From CAYMKE01 sp964345135 (GTDB lineage Bacteria; Bacteroidota; Bacteroidia; Bacteroidales; JBBRXJ01): DNA of 64,000 nucleotides. The translations under genes were made by a program, and so were the position numbers. Where the stretch lies: NCBI GenBank assembly GCA_964345135.1, contig CAYFQI010000001.1, positions 6,474-70,473 of the forward strand, read 5' to 3'. Below the pieces are notes generated by a model. It made no database searches and was not told where the DNA came from. It saw nothing but the letters and a program-made list of their open reading frames with translations. Positions 1-10,200 of this stretch are shown here, in pieces (within the stretch, counting starts at the first letter, position 1; each line of letters begins with the position of its first letter).

Positions 1-3000
1 ACTTCTGCACTGCCGTCATTCCACCCGGGGCATGTAACACCACTGATGGGCGTGATATTTGCTTCGGGCACGGGTATTACTGAAACCGTGGCCTCTGCCG
101 GATTGGAAACACCACAGTTGTGGCTTAATTCAACCGTGTAGGTGCCGGATTCTGTCACATGAATGGCTTTGCTGCCCTGGTTTATAATTATATCTTCATC
201 TTTGTTTTTCCAAAGATAATTGTATTCCAATCCCGGCACCCGTGTTGGCGATGAGGTCATCACTGCCTCGAGGCGTATGGATTCTCCTGAACAAAAGGTG
301 GTTTGTCCTTCGGGTGTTTCAATGGTAAGGCCGGGTGGAGATTCGACCAGTACAGCTACAGCAGATGAGTCTTTGCACATCCCGTTTGATGCAGTTAATT
401 TAACCCTGTACTGCCCCGGATTGTCAAATGCATGTCTTGGTTTTTCACGTACACTTTTGTTACCGTCCCCAAAATCCCACATATACGATAAGCCATCGTC
501 ATCATCCCCGGGTTTGAATTGAATTTTAGAGCCCGGACACGCAAAGCGGTCTTCCACGGGCAGGTCTATTTCTGCATTTACAGGCATGCCCACGGTGACT
601 GTTTGGGTGTGGCTGGCTTTACATCCATTCCTTACCACACTCAGCGTAACATCATATGCTCCTTCTTCTTTGTACAGGTGAAGGGGCGATTGGGCATACG
701 AGGTGTCTTCGTCTCCAAAGGCCCATTCGTATTGTGTAGGGCCGGCAGGTGCAGAGAATGCCATGGGATACCCGAGGCAACCGTCTTTTACATAAAAAAC
801 CGGATCGGGGTTGCCCACCATTACCAGCACAGAGGTATGTGTTTCTGCATTTTCTTTGGTCAGTGTGAGCATAACCGTATAATTGCCATCGGACTCATAG
901 TCGTGCGATACATGTGTAAGATTAATGCCCTCCTGTGGTGTAGAACCATCGCCAAAGTCCCACTTGTAGTTTACATCCCCTTCTATGCTGCCTGCATAAA
1001 ATTCGGCATGGGTATTGTCGCACGAGGTATTGAAGCTAACCTCGGTGGTTTCGAGTACGATGATATGGCGGGTTACAGACAATTCTTCTAATCCACTCCG
1101 CGCTGTAATGATGACTTCATGTTGTCCGACAGATAACTGCGGCGGGTACCAGGATATGTGGCCTGTAATAGAATTTTCGGAGCCATCTGTAACAAGAATG
1201 GCGTCATCAGGATTGTAATCAGTAAATGGAGTGCCGTCTGCACGAACAGAAATATTGGCAAGGGCATCCGGATCTGATGCCGTGAATTCAGTGATCAATT
1301 CATGATGCTGGAAAACGTAAATGGGGCCCTGGTCTACAATAAGCTGAAGATTAGATGTATACGTAATGTCTCTTGGAGTGCAAAACTCGGAGGTGTTGTT
1401 ATCTGTATCTGTAATGGTAGCAGCTACTTTGTCTCCCGGCTGTAATGACAGGCCTGATAAATTAAACTGGCATACATAATTACTTCCTGACGATGCATTG
1501 CTTTGGCTGTTTAAAAATGTGTAATGTTTCGTATTATCAGGATACATTCTTACAAGATATAATTCCACCACTCCCTGTCGTGCAGAAGTAACTTCGGCAT
1601 CTACTTCACTTATAGATATCGATGATGCACTGGTAATGGAAGGTGAAGAAATGTTATCGTTGCAATTATTATCAAGTTGTATGGGAGCAAAATCCCCAAA
1701 GATTAAATTCAGTTCATATTTGTTTTCGGAAATAAAAATGTAGTTAGAATTTTGTAATAATAAAATAAGATTACATCCCCAATAATAATTGCCTTTGATA
1801 GTATTTTCATTACCAATTCCCCCTATAGTACAATATTCAGAATTTTGAATATATACAGGGTTATTAGAATATATCACATTGTTCGTTAATACAATATGTT
1901 CTGATTCTTCTATCTGTACTCCATCATTTAAAACACAACTATCTATAAAACAATTATTCGTTTGCTCAATAGTACCTCTACCTTCAAAAAGTATATTTTT
2001 GATCGTTGAACCTGATCTAACAAAAAATATCAAAGAAGACCAATCAATTATAATTTTTTTCTCACCATCCTCTACATCTCCCGGTTGAGTGTTTCCATTC
2101 ATGATTACCGGGCTTGAAATGGTAATTTTTCTTACCAGATTAATGGTATAAGGTAACGGCCCCTCTGAGGAAGGGATGTTAAATATGATCTCGGGTGTCT
2201 CACTGCAGTTCACCCCTGCATTAATCTGTTCTATCGCATCACGGAAAGAACCCGGTATGGGTGCTTCGCCATCAGCGTAATCCTGGGTGTTGGTGACTTC
2301 GATGGTGCATTGTTGAGGAGACAATGTTACTTCTAATGGTTCAGAGTATAGAGTGAGTTCATCTAACACATCATTGGTTACAACAGCCCTGTAACGCCCT
2401 TCATCTGTTGATGCCATGCTTGTAATCACCAGCTCTCGGGTTGTTTGTCCGGGAATATCCACAAAGGCTGAGCCATCCCATTTCTGCCACTTGTAATGGT
2501 TCGTGCCGTAATCATTGTCAATGCTTTGGTCTATGCCACAGTCGTAACGAAGTTCGTCCCCTTCAGGAACATTTACTGTTTCATCGGGAAGAGCAAAGTC
2601 GTTTTGGGGGTTGTAACGGAAATAATGAAAAGTAGAAGAACTGAAAGGATAAATGTCTTCAAAAGTTAGATTATTATCAGAAAAACCAAAATAAAGTAAG
2701 TTTTCTAAGTTGCTTAATTCGTCAGGGATGTAGTATAAATTCAATCCATATAGATATAACACTCTTAAAGTCTTTATATCTGCTAACTCTCTAGGTATTG
2801 GTTCTGAAATACTTGTCCTAGAAATATTAAGATTCCTTAGCTTAGTTAAATTGTTTATAGAAGATGGGATTGTTCCCGAAATGTTTGTGTCATTATCGAT
2901 ACTTAATAAACCTAAATTAACCAATTGATCAAAATCTGCAATATCTGCATTAATTTCCGTATTACCAAAATCGACATGAGTAAGAGTTAATCTTTCAAAA

Positions 3001-4097
3001 AAAACAGGTGGCAATACATCATCAAAAGAAGTACTCCTTAAATATATTCTTTCTAATTCAGGCATATTTAGGGTATTGGGGATATAACCCGCGAGATTCC
3101 TATTATAAGATAAATATAGATATTCCAAAATGATTAAATTTTCCCAAAAAGACACAGGTACAGTACCTTTAAGATTACAAGAAGCAAGATCAAGTACCTT
3201 TAACGTTGTTAATCCTGAAATTCCAGGTGGAAAATCAGATTCATCAAACTTATTCCTTGACAAATATATTTTTTCTATTTTCTCCAAATATATAATATCT
3301 TCCGGGAAATCACCTGTCAAATCACAACCAGCAAAGTTTATTATTTTTAGTTTTTTTAAATTTTCATATCCATCAGTAGGTAATCCACCTGTAAAATCAC
3401 TTCCACTTAAAGTAATTTCTTCAATATTGTTTGATCCCTTAAATGAAGGAGCCTTGCCTTCAAGTGGTTCGGAATTTGCATACCATGTATATATTGTTTT
3501 TAACGCCGGCATCTCTTCAAAATCATGAACCAATTTCCATCCTTCAGCTCTATTATGACTAAATCTGAATTCTTCGAGTTTTTTTAAATTTTGTAAATCC
3601 GGTATATCCCCGGTGAATGCGTTGCGGCTTAAATTAAGATTCACCAATTCTGTCAACTCTCCTACTTCACCAGGAACTACTCCGCTTAAATTACAATTTT
3701 GTAAATACAAATCCATCAAGCTGCCTTTTACATTACTTATAGATGAAGGTATCGTGCCATAAAAATCGGAGTTTCCCGATAGATTAAGGATTTGCAATGC
3801 TGTTAAATCAAATACTTCGTCAATAAATCCATTACCATTATCATCCAGGTTTTCATTATTTAAATTCAATCCTATCACCCTGTTATTACTCACTGTAATA
3901 CCTGGCCAGTCTGCCACATTGGTATTTCCGGCAAACCAATCGCTCTTGTGATCCCATATCCAGTTATCATAAATAGCCTGCAGGGCATCCAAATCCCCAC
4001 TAGTTACCCCGGTATATTGCCCCATGGCAGGAATGAATACTCCCAGCAGCATCAGTTTTACAACTAACTTTTTCAAAAATATTCCTTTTTTCTCCAT
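1..4097 (-). CDS. Giant secreted LRR / beta-helix / PKD / SprB-like surface protein (3' end outside window)
   Basis: At least 1365 residues are visible and the frame stays open to the left edge, so the C-terminus is missing. I read the frame by hand from an ATG at 4097. A signal peptide covers about 1-26 (hydrophobic core, end ...AMGQ). Residues about 30-480 are plant-type leucine-rich repeats with an LRR N-cap (W-x-W-D-H) and repeated L-x-L-x-x-N and IP-x-x-L-x-x-L patterns. An Ig-like domain follows (about 490-590). Next comes a right-handed beta-helix opened by GSFRDAIEQIN, closed by a domain ending TDTDNNTSEF (about 595-905). Then come a cadherin-like segment, three PKD domains (WDFGDGS, WAFGDED, WDFGDGN; about 1010-1260), an Ig-like domain and the start of a SprB-like repeat (ISGVTCPGWNDGSAE). 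It is probably a cell-surface adhesin. It lies 132 nt downstream of a small exported protein gene. No enzymatic motif was seen. Whether a type IX sorting domain exists cannot be known from this window. Confidence 0.9.
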   Translation of the reverse strand, partial: MEKKGIFLKKLVVKLMLLGVFIPAMGQYTGVTSGDLDALQAIYDNWIWDHKSDWFAGNTNVADWPGITVSNNRVIGLNLNNENLDDNGNGFIDEVFDLTALQILNLSGNSDFYGTIPSSISNVKGSLMDLYLQNCNLSGVVPGEVGELTELVNLNLSRNAFTGDIPDLQNLKKLEEFRFSHNRAEGWKLVHDFEEMPALKTIYTWYANSEPLEGKAPSFKGSNNIEEITLSGSDFTGGLPTDGYENLKKLKIINFAGCDLTGDFPEDIIYLEKIEKIYLSRNKFDESDFPPGISGLTTLKVLDLASCNLKGTVPVSFWENLIILEYLYLSYNRNLAGYIPNTLNMPELERIYLRSTSFDDVLPPVFFERLTLTHVDFGNTEINADIADFDQLVNLGLLSIDNDTNISGTIPSSINNLTKLRNLNISRTSISEPIPRELADIKTLRVLYLYGLNLYYIPDELSNLENLLYFGFSDNNLTFEDIYPFSSSTFHYFRYNPQNDFALPDETVNVPEGDELRYDCGIDQSIDNDYGTNHYKWQKWDGSAFVDIPGQTTRELVITSMASTDEGRYRAVVTNDVLDELTLYSEPLEVTLSPQQCTIEVTNTQDYADGEAPIPGSFRDAIEQINAGVNCSETPEIIFNIPSSEGPLPYTINLVRKITISSPVIMNGNTQPGDVEDGEKKIIIDWSSLIFFVRSGSTIKNILFEGRGTIEQTNNCFIDSCVLNDGVQIEESEHIVLTNNVIYSNNPVYIQNSEYCTIGGIGNENTIKGNYYWGCNLILLLQNSNYIFISENKYELNLIFGDFAPIQLDNNCNDNISSPSITSASSISISEVDAEVTSARQGVVELYLVRMYPDNTKHYTFLNSQSNASSGSNYVCQFNLSGLSLQPGDKVAATITDTDNNTSEFCTPRDITYTSNLQLIVDQGPIYVFQHHELITEFTASDPDALANISVRADGTPFTDYNPDDAILVTDGSENSITGHISWYPPQLSVGQHEVIITARSGLEELSVTRHIIVLETTEVSFNTSCDNTHAEFYAGSIEGDVNYKWDFGDGSTPQEGINLTHVSHDYESDGNYTVMLTLTKENAETHTSVLVMVGNPDPVFYVKDGCLGYPMAFSAPAGPTQYEWAFGDEDTSYAQSPLHLYKEEGAYDVTLSVVRNGCKASHTQTVTVGMPVNAEIDLPVEDRFACPGSKIQFKPGDDDDGLSYMWDFGDGNKSVREKPRHAFDNPGQYRVKLTASNGMCKDSSAVAVLVESPPGLTIETPEGQTTFCSGESIRLEAVMTSSPTRVPGLEYNYLWKNKDEDIIINQGSKAIHVTESGTYTVELSHNCGVSNPAEATVSVIPVPEANITPISGVTCPGWNDGSAE

Positions 4098-4229
4098 CTG
4101 TTACTATTTTTTATAAACCACGGGAAATGTAAAGCTATCACGTCCATTTTTTTTACCCTTCCCGGGGTTGATTGTATTTTTTTATTTTAAAATATATTAA
4201 GATTCACTGTAATATTGATTTTAGAAATA

Positions 4230-4682
4230 CTAATACACGCTATAGTCGAGCACATTGCTTTGCTCTCCTGTATGGTATATGACATACAGCTCTATTGTTG
4301 AATCTTCCAGGTCATTTTTGTTTTTTTCAATAAGCAGCCGTATGTTTTTCCCGGATGATTGTATTTGTTTGTTTTCATACATTGTATAATAGTTACTCCC
4401 GGATTTTTGTATTGTGATGGAACGGGTATCTGCACTTCCATTTTTTTTAATGACAACATGTACCGCGGATACATTTTCCACTCCTTCTTTTACAAAAAAA
4501 CTTATTTCTACATCTACATTCACGGATATCTGGCCTTCCGGGTTGAATTTGCGCATGGTTGAAACACTTAAGTTCGTGATGGAACGGCTATCTTCCATTT
4601 CATCTATATATAAGCTGTCCTGCGAATACATGGAACTGATTCCTGTGAATACCAAAAAGTGAATTATTAAAAGTGTTTTCAT
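4230..4682 (-). CDS. Small exported protein, distant paralogue of the 35379-35792 product
   Basis: 150 residues with a clear N-terminal signal peptide ending near SSMYSQ (about residue 20). The mature part is predicted all-beta and rich in Ser, Asn and charged residues, with no cysteine and no known enzymatic motif. It has the same overall plan as the 137-residue protein at 35379-35792. The shared points are a VxxxISFF-type strand, an AVHVV/SVHLM strand, an Asn-Tyr/Asn-x-Tyr turn, and a C-terminal strand pair with G in the turn (ELYVIYHTGEQ versus TLYIYQAGEK) ending in a tyrosine-rich tail. This similarity is by eye only. Both genes sit immediately upstream of a giant beta-helix surface protein, so a partner or assembly role is possible but unproven. 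The function is unknown. Confidence 0.75.
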   Translation of the reverse strand: MKTLLIIHFLVFTGISSMYSQDSLYIDEMEDSRSITNLSVSTMRKFNPEGQISVNVDVEISFFVKEGVENVSAVHVVIKKNGSADTRSITIQKSGSNYYTMYENKQIQSSGKNIRLLIEKNKNDLEDSTIELYVIYHTGEQSNVLDYSVY

Positions 4683-4755
4683 GTTTATTTTTAATTAAAT
4701 GTAATTATTCTTTTTTTCTATTCTTAAGTCATTAAACCGCTTCATCATACATTTA

Positions 4756-7700
4756 CTACGGATCAATGGTTGTACTACTGTTCACGGGTTCCGAGTATTT
4801 TGTCATTTTCCCGTCTGCTTCATCTCGCCAAACCTTCCCGGTTTCATCATCGCATATTCCCTGCTCATTATTGATCCACTGGTCATTGCCATCATGGAGA
4901 TTGGGATAATACGTGCCACAGTCAAAATCATCAAAGTACGTGGTAACATGGACAACAGGATCAAACGCTATGGAATACAGGGAAACCGTCACAATTTCAT
5001 TGGAATTGCTGACTGCCTCAGAGGCAACCTTTGTAAAATCAGCAGCCGGGTCTGTTTTCATCCATCCTGTAAACAGGGTGTCCCCGGCCGATTCATCTAT
5101 TTCTTTGTCTATCCTCAGCCAGCAGGGAAACTGTGAGATATTGACAGGGTCAGATTTCTCACTCTCCTGTATTATGCCGTCTTCGTCTTGATCATACATG
5201 AATATGGCCTGGTTGTTTTTGATGGCCAGTTTTACAAACCCGCCTTTTTTCAGGTCGCCGGGGTTGTTGGCCACCATGATGCCACCTTCCGACGCATTGT
5301 TGAAACGTGCTGTAGAGTCAATCCGTACCGAAGCGGAGAATCCTCCTTTGAAGTCGTCTTTGAACACGGCCACGAATTGGCTGTCTGCTTCGCCCCTGGC
5401 ATGGATATTCAGGCGTTCATTGAATACATACACCCCACTCATGTTCCACCTGTCGCGGTATATTTCGGTCCACTGCGGATCCAGTCCTGTTGCATCAAAG
5501 TCATCGCCGCAATCACATAATGACATATCATTTTGAAGGGCAAATACAAATTCCCAGTTTTTATATTTTTTATAATCTTCCAAGCTGCATTCAGGCAGTA
5601 TGACAGGGATTGAATTCTGAATACCTTCCGGATCATTGATTGTTATAAAATCTGTACCGTTTGCATTTATAACCTTGCATTTAGTAGTGCTATCCAACAT
5701 GGGATACTCCGATTCATTGTCTGTAAAAATCTGTGTACACCCGGTTTTGCATTCGTCAATCATTTGACCCGTGATCTGGCGGATGTCTTCTTCCAGTACC
5801 ACGTTTGCATTGGTAGGGCAGCCCCCGACCTGGTAGCAATTATCAATAAAAGCTTGTTTTACTTTGTTATACACGTCCTGCCTACTGGATTCGCACAGGT
5901 AATCACAGCTGTCCTTCATTTCACCGAACAACTTATCTGCCATTGCATATAATTCATCTATGATCTCCTGGGTGTCATCATTATAATCATCTTCTGATAA
6001 CTTCGGTGCTTCGTAGTCAAGCAGTGCCTGGTAGAACATGTCACGTTCGCTGCTGCTCCAGTAAATGTAATACCTGCTTCCGCATTTGCATTGGCAAACA
6101 GGTGTTTCATGATCCTTATAATTATCATAACAAAAGGCCACTTCAAGCCCGCGGGTGTCGGTATTATAATCTTCATCATATTGAAAATATTTATAGGCAT
6201 ACACCGGATTTTTAATGGCAGGCAGGCAAAGGTCATTCTCATTCAAGTCAGTATGGTATTTCTGGTCATTGTATTTGATGTGTCGCACGAATTCATCCGA
6301 ACCGGGGGTATACCCATCTTCATCCTCATTAAACACGTGTTGCAGGCCTCCGGCATCGTCTTTGGTGACAATGGCAGCAAATTTCTGTCCTGCACAGTTA
6401 AAAAATTGTTCTATAATGTTGAATTCAAATTCTACAGGGTCTCCTGTCCCGTCTTCCTGAACATTTTCGGCTTCACGTACTTTTTTGGAAATTTTTTCAT
6501 CACTGGTAAACAAGCGGGCAAACCACCCCATGTTTTCTTTCATGCCATCATTAACATGATCGTCTTTTTTGCCTTCTTCTTCTTCTTCTGCCCCTTCATG
6601 CACAGAAGTTGATTTTTTTAACTCATCACGTATCATATCCTGTACAGAAGCCACCACGCTTTTCCAGCATTTCCACAGGTCTTTGCAGGCATATTGGTAT
6701 TGGTTATCGCCCGGCCCTACTGGTTCAAGGCTGTTCGGCTTTACCAAATCACCTTCAGCATTCAAAATCGTGGCCCCGGCATAATATTTGTCCGTGAGCA
6801 TGTAATACATCATGGAATCGAGGGTTTCGCGGTCATACCCCGGGATAATATTCACGCCTGCTCCTCCTGTCGAGTTAAGATTGATGAGTTCATCATCAAT
6901 TAAATTCTGTAGTTCTACCTGCATATATTCCCAAAAACTCTGGAGCGAGTCGGGATGTTCCCGGAGAAAATCGCCCTTGTAACAACGAATTGGTGGATGA
7001 TATTTGACAGATATTTCAATATCGCCACAACATCCTCCGCCGATGGTTAAGGTATGAGGGAGATTGCCCAAATCCGGGTTTTGAATATTAAATTCGGGGG
7101 TTAATTCCACTTTATGTTGGGGCATTTCATCAGCATTACCAGGGGCATAAAATTGAAACGTGTCGGCCAGGCGCACCCTTCCAAAATAATAGCCTGTGTC
7201 GGGATACAATACCTTTTGATAATTACCTGTTGCATGGCCTTGTTCCAGCCTGTCGCCAAAGCGTTGTACGTCTTCATAAAACTTTAGCATGGCTTCTTCT
7301 GTCCTGACTTTTCGAAGCCACGAGTGAAACACGTTCACGAGCGGCTCAATAGACTGGGCATTTTCATTTAATTTAGCCTCGAGTGGCATGGGATCCTGGT
7401 CCGGGATGGTTGAAATGATGATTTTTCGAAACATGTACGTGCCTGCTGGAAGTCCATCTGTTGGAATTTCGGGGGTAAATGTTACATTATTTACAGCATC
7501 AGTAGTTACATTCGAATTACAAACAGATTGCAAATTACTTTTATATTCTTGTCCCGTGTTTACATTGGTAATGGTGAATTTCACCTGGTAACCGCAGTCG
7601 GCATGAAAGCACTGGCAACCTTTTTCTATGACAGGGCAGGATATCGTGTAATTAATATTTATTGGCGTAGGTTCTGAAAAATTGAGTTTCCGTGAACTGA

Positions 7701-9435
7701 TAAAGCCCCGGTTGAATTTCCTGTTTTCCGTTATAGAGGTGGTTAGCTCAAATTCACTATCCGAAGCATACAGGCCTTCATTGTCGAGGTTGTCGTCATT
7801 GCTGATGGTCATGCATGAGGCTATGGTATTGCCTTCTTTGGATGCATATGTGACTGATGCCGTGTTATTTTGGTCAATGGTGATGGTTTTTAACACCGAC
7901 TCAGCCGAAGGCGCTTCGTCGCCGAAAACTCTCACCAGCTCTTCCTCTGAGGGGTTTCCGTATAGAGTTCGGACGGTTCTTCCCTTTCCATCAGCCTGTT
8001 CACCTACAGCAAACGTGCGGCCCGGTGATGTTTGTTCCACCACCCTGCCCGTGCCATCATTGGTATAAAAGCTTACGGCATACGGATACCCCTGTGAACT
8101 TGGTAGGCTGAGGTTGTCGTTTTTATTGGAATAATAACTGAACGCATCAGAGCTGTCAACCTGGGCCGGGGTGCGGTAGCGGCTATCTGAATCAAAATGT
8201 TTTGCTGTATATGTTTGATTTCCGCTGGTAAGAAAATCCTTTTCATACCCTTCAAGTCCACCAGTTACAGGCACGGGCATGGTGACAAGCCGTGGGCGCC
8301 CGCTGTAATCCTGGACTGACTGTGTGATAAGCCTTGAATCATCGGAAAAAAGATGTGTTTGTGTTTGTTGTACCTGGTTCAGTCCATTGGCATAGGTGAT
8401 TTGTTCGCTCATCCTGTTGTTTTCGGTGAATACCCTGCTGTATATCCAGTTGGTGTTTTCATCCGGGTCTGTTAAATAAAAATAAGCAGATAAAGACGCT
8501 ACCTTGCTTAAATCAACATAAACCGGGCTTCCCTGGCCGGGTGCATCGTCGTTCCATGTTCCATAATTCAACGCATTGGCAAATCCACCCTTGTAATAAT
8601 TGCCTACCGGCCTCACGCGCCATACATAAAATCCCGTGCCCTCGGCAACAGAAATCGTGATTTTATGCGAGGAGCCATCGTCCGGGATGCTTTCATAGTC
8701 TATATGAAGGGCTTTTGACCAATCTACGGTCGCGCTAACTTCATGATTACCCAATGCATTTTCATCCTGGTTGTACAGGCGGAGCAGTTCAAACTGAAAC
8801 ATGGTGAAGTCGTTACACGTCCAGGTGAATTCCTGTACTCTTCCACTGGTAATGCCTTGTCCGTTTGCTGTAAGTTCTGGTATGGTGCATGATGCTTTAT
8901 CACTGCCATCATCCGGGGTAACATCCACAAAGTAGTCTACTTCATAATGCAATGACAGGCGAATGCTGTCTTGGGGGACACTCCCAAGTGTTGTAATTAA
9001 ATCATCAACTGTTACCACCACGTCTTTTATCTCTTCTGGATCAGACACGGTGTTATATACATACAATGCTTTGGGCTCATTGTTTTTTATGGCCAGGGTT
9101 ATAGGGTCACTTCCTGAAGTTGCCAAAACATCTCCTGCATTATTTTTTTCATTCACGATAAAATCCAATTGCACGCTAAAATCCAGGTCAGGTGCGGCAG
9201 AGGACTGTCTGCCAAAAATATACTGTTCTCCCATATCCAGGGTGATGAATACCCTGGAGCGGCTTTTTTTATATTTAACACCCGGGGGAGGTGGCAGGGT
9301 AATATGACAATCCTGATTTTTTTCAATATCATGATATATTACCTCCCCTTTGTACTGCCCAAATAATGATGATGAGGCAAGGCTCCATGCCATAAGCATT
9401 ATGCACAGTTTTATTAAAAGCATTCTTGTTTTCAT
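4756..9435 (-). CDS. Giant secreted RHS-like protein (DUF6443-like segment)
   Basis: About 1559 residues from the ATG at 9435, which gives a standard signal peptide (MKTRMLLIKLC...SSLFGQ). An in-frame ATG at 9468 would only add 11 residues in front of it. The N-terminal third has beta-sandwich segments. Around residues 330-400 is a stretch resembling the DUF6443/RHS-associated domain of Bacteroidota (YANGLNQVQQTQTHLF followed by DYSGRPRLVTMPVPV). The middle and C-terminal parts have cysteine clusters (CPVIEKGCQCFHADCGY, CQCKCGS) and an acidic EEEEE loop. A late segment (DDFKGGFSASVRID...) resembles a concanavalin-like fold. There is no RHS core with a C-terminal toxin and no recognisable type IX sorting domain. 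It starts 45 nt after the 239-residue gene, at the end of a coupled gene series. It is probably a surface or extracellular shell protein; activity unknown. Confidence 0.85.
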   Translation of the reverse strand: MKTRMLLIKLCIMLMAWSLASSSLFGQYKGEVIYHDIEKNQDCHITLPPPPGVKYKKSRSRVFITLDMGEQYIFGRQSSAAPDLDFSVQLDFIVNEKNNAGDVLATSGSDPITLAIKNNEPKALYVYNTVSDPEEIKDVVVTVDDLITTLGSVPQDSIRLSLHYEVDYFVDVTPDDGSDKASCTIPELTANGQGITSGRVQEFTWTCNDFTMFQFELLRLYNQDENALGNHEVSATVDWSKALHIDYESIPDDGSSHKITISVAEGTGFYVWRVRPVGNYYKGGFANALNYGTWNDDAPGQGSPVYVDLSKVASLSAYFYLTDPDENTNWIYSRVFTENNRMSEQITYANGLNQVQQTQTHLFSDDSRLITQSVQDYSGRPRLVTMPVPVTGGLEGYEKDFLTSGNQTYTAKHFDSDSRYRTPAQVDSSDAFSYYSNKNDNLSLPSSQGYPYAVSFYTNDGTGRVVEQTSPGRTFAVGEQADGKGRTVRTLYGNPSEEELVRVFGDEAPSAESVLKTITIDQNNTASVTYASKEGNTIASCMTISNDDNLDNEGLYASDSEFELTTSITENRKFNRGFISSRKLNFSEPTPININYTISCPVIEKGCQCFHADCGYQVKFTITNVNTGQEYKSNLQSVCNSNVTTDAVNNVTFTPEIPTDGLPAGTYMFRKIIISTIPDQDPMPLEAKLNENAQSIEPLVNVFHSWLRKVRTEEAMLKFYEDVQRFGDRLEQGHATGNYQKVLYPDTGYYFGRVRLADTFQFYAPGNADEMPQHKVELTPEFNIQNPDLGNLPHTLTIGGGCCGDIEISVKYHPPIRCYKGDFLREHPDSLQSFWEYMQVELQNLIDDELINLNSTGGAGVNIIPGYDRETLDSMMYYMLTDKYYAGATILNAEGDLVKPNSLEPVGPGDNQYQYACKDLWKCWKSVVASVQDMIRDELKKSTSVHEGAEEEEEGKKDDHVNDGMKENMGWFARLFTSDEKISKKVREAENVQEDGTGDPVEFEFNIIEQFFNCAGQKFAAIVTKDDAGGLQHVFNEDEDGYTPGSDEFVRHIKYNDQKYHTDLNENDLCLPAIKNPVYAYKYFQYDEDYNTDTRGLEVAFCYDNYKDHETPVCQCKCGSRYYIYWSSSERDMFYQALLDYEAPKLSEDDYNDDTQEIIDELYAMADKLFGEMKDSCDYLCESSRQDVYNKVKQAFIDNCYQVGGCPTNANVVLEEDIRQITGQMIDECKTGCTQIFTDNESEYPMLDSTTKCKVINANGTDFITINDPEGIQNSIPVILPECSLEDYKKYKNWEFVFALQNDMSLCDCGDDFDATGLDPQWTEIYRDRWNMSGVYVFNERLNIHARGEADSQFVAVFKDDFKGGFSASVRIDSTARFNNASEGGIMVANNPGDLKKGGFVKLAIKNNQAIFMYDQDEDGIIQESEKSDPVNISQFPCWLRIDKEIDESAGDTLFTGWMKTDPAADFTKVASEAVSNSNEIVTVSLYSIAFDPVVHVTTYFDDFDCGTYYPNLHDGNDQWINNEQGICDDETGKVWRDEADGKMTKYSEPVNSSTTIDP

Positions 9436-9480
9436 TGAATATAAACTTATATGTGTCATTATAATCATTATTATTCTTTA

Positions 9481-10200
9481 TTAATTGTTTACCAACAACC
9501 TGTACCCGGCATATTTCCCGGTTAAACGCCCTTCTTTATCAAGAAAAAAACTCCTGGCCGGTTTATGCATGTTTATTTTATAATTCAAGTCCATGTTATT
9601 CAGCTCCACGATCATCCTTTTTGCTTTAAAATGTTTATCATACAAGGTGATGGTTTTATTTACCAATTCCTTCGCGGGGTCATAATGATACGTGATGCTG
9701 TTGATGTCAAATTTATCCTGTAATTCCGGTTTTGTTTCGAGCATGATGACTGTCTCGCGTTTGTCTTCGGATTGCCTGCATTGTTTAAGCTGCATCACGT
9801 TAAACACGGAATCTTTGAGCATCACGATTTCATTATACCGTTTGTTCATATCTCTTTTATACGCTGAATTGGTTCGGATCACTATCTTTTTTTCATGCTG
9901 AACAATGAATGCATCTGTTGTATCCTGGTATATTTCAATGTCTTTGGTGATATAATGCATTTGGTGGGCAGCCATATAAAAACGGACATTGTATGTTTTT
10001 GTTTCTATGCCTCCACTAACGCGCATGTCTGATGTCAGGGTATAATTAAAATAATAAACCTTGTTGCCTTCGGGCATGCCTATGCTGTTCATTTTTTTAT
10101 TGTATTGCTTAAGCTGACGGATGCACTGCTGATCTGATTGAGCATAGCCCATACAATGTATCACCAGGAAGATGCCTGTAAATATGATTACTCTTTTCAT
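9481..10200 (-). CDS. Exported protein of unknown function, possibly LolA-like fold
   Basis: 239 residues with a signal peptide (MKRVIIFTGIFLVIHCMGYAQ). The mature protein alternates short beta strands and amphipathic segments (VYYFNYTLTSDMRV, YNVRFYMAAHQMHYIT, IYQDTTDAFIVQHEKKIVIR). This would suit the half-barrel of LolA/LppX-type lipid carriers, but the resemblance is weak and rests on layout rather than on motifs. Its ATG overlaps the TGA of the upstream SpvB/RHS-like gene as ATGA, so the two are probably translationally coupled. Its position between two giant RHS-like genes suggests a periplasmic or cell-surface helper for them. That role is inferred from context only. Confidence 0.8.
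   Translation of the reverse strand: MKRVIIFTGIFLVIHCMGYAQSDQQCIRQLKQYNKKMNSIGMPEGNKVYYFNYTLTSDMRVSGGIETKTYNVRFYMAAHQMHYITKDIEIYQDTTDAFIVQHEKKIVIRTNSAYKRDMNKRYNEIVMLKDSVFNVMQLKQCRQSEDKRETVIMLETKPELQDKFDINSITYHYDPAKELVNKTITLYDKHFKAKRMIVELNNMDLNYKINMHKPARSFFLDKEGRLTGKYAGYRLLVNN

Noticed and set aside
519..1091. 190-codon plus-strand frame
   Set aside because: It lies fully inside the coding region of the left-edge giant on the minus strand, whose domain sequence is clear.
2650..4000. CRISPR-like regular repeats
   Set aside because: The periodicity comes from leucine-rich repeats in a coding sequence; units differ and no spacers exist.
6091..6612. 173-codon plus-strand frame
   Set aside because: Shadow of the RHS-like giant; hydrophobic and repetitive because of the antisense of acidic codons.
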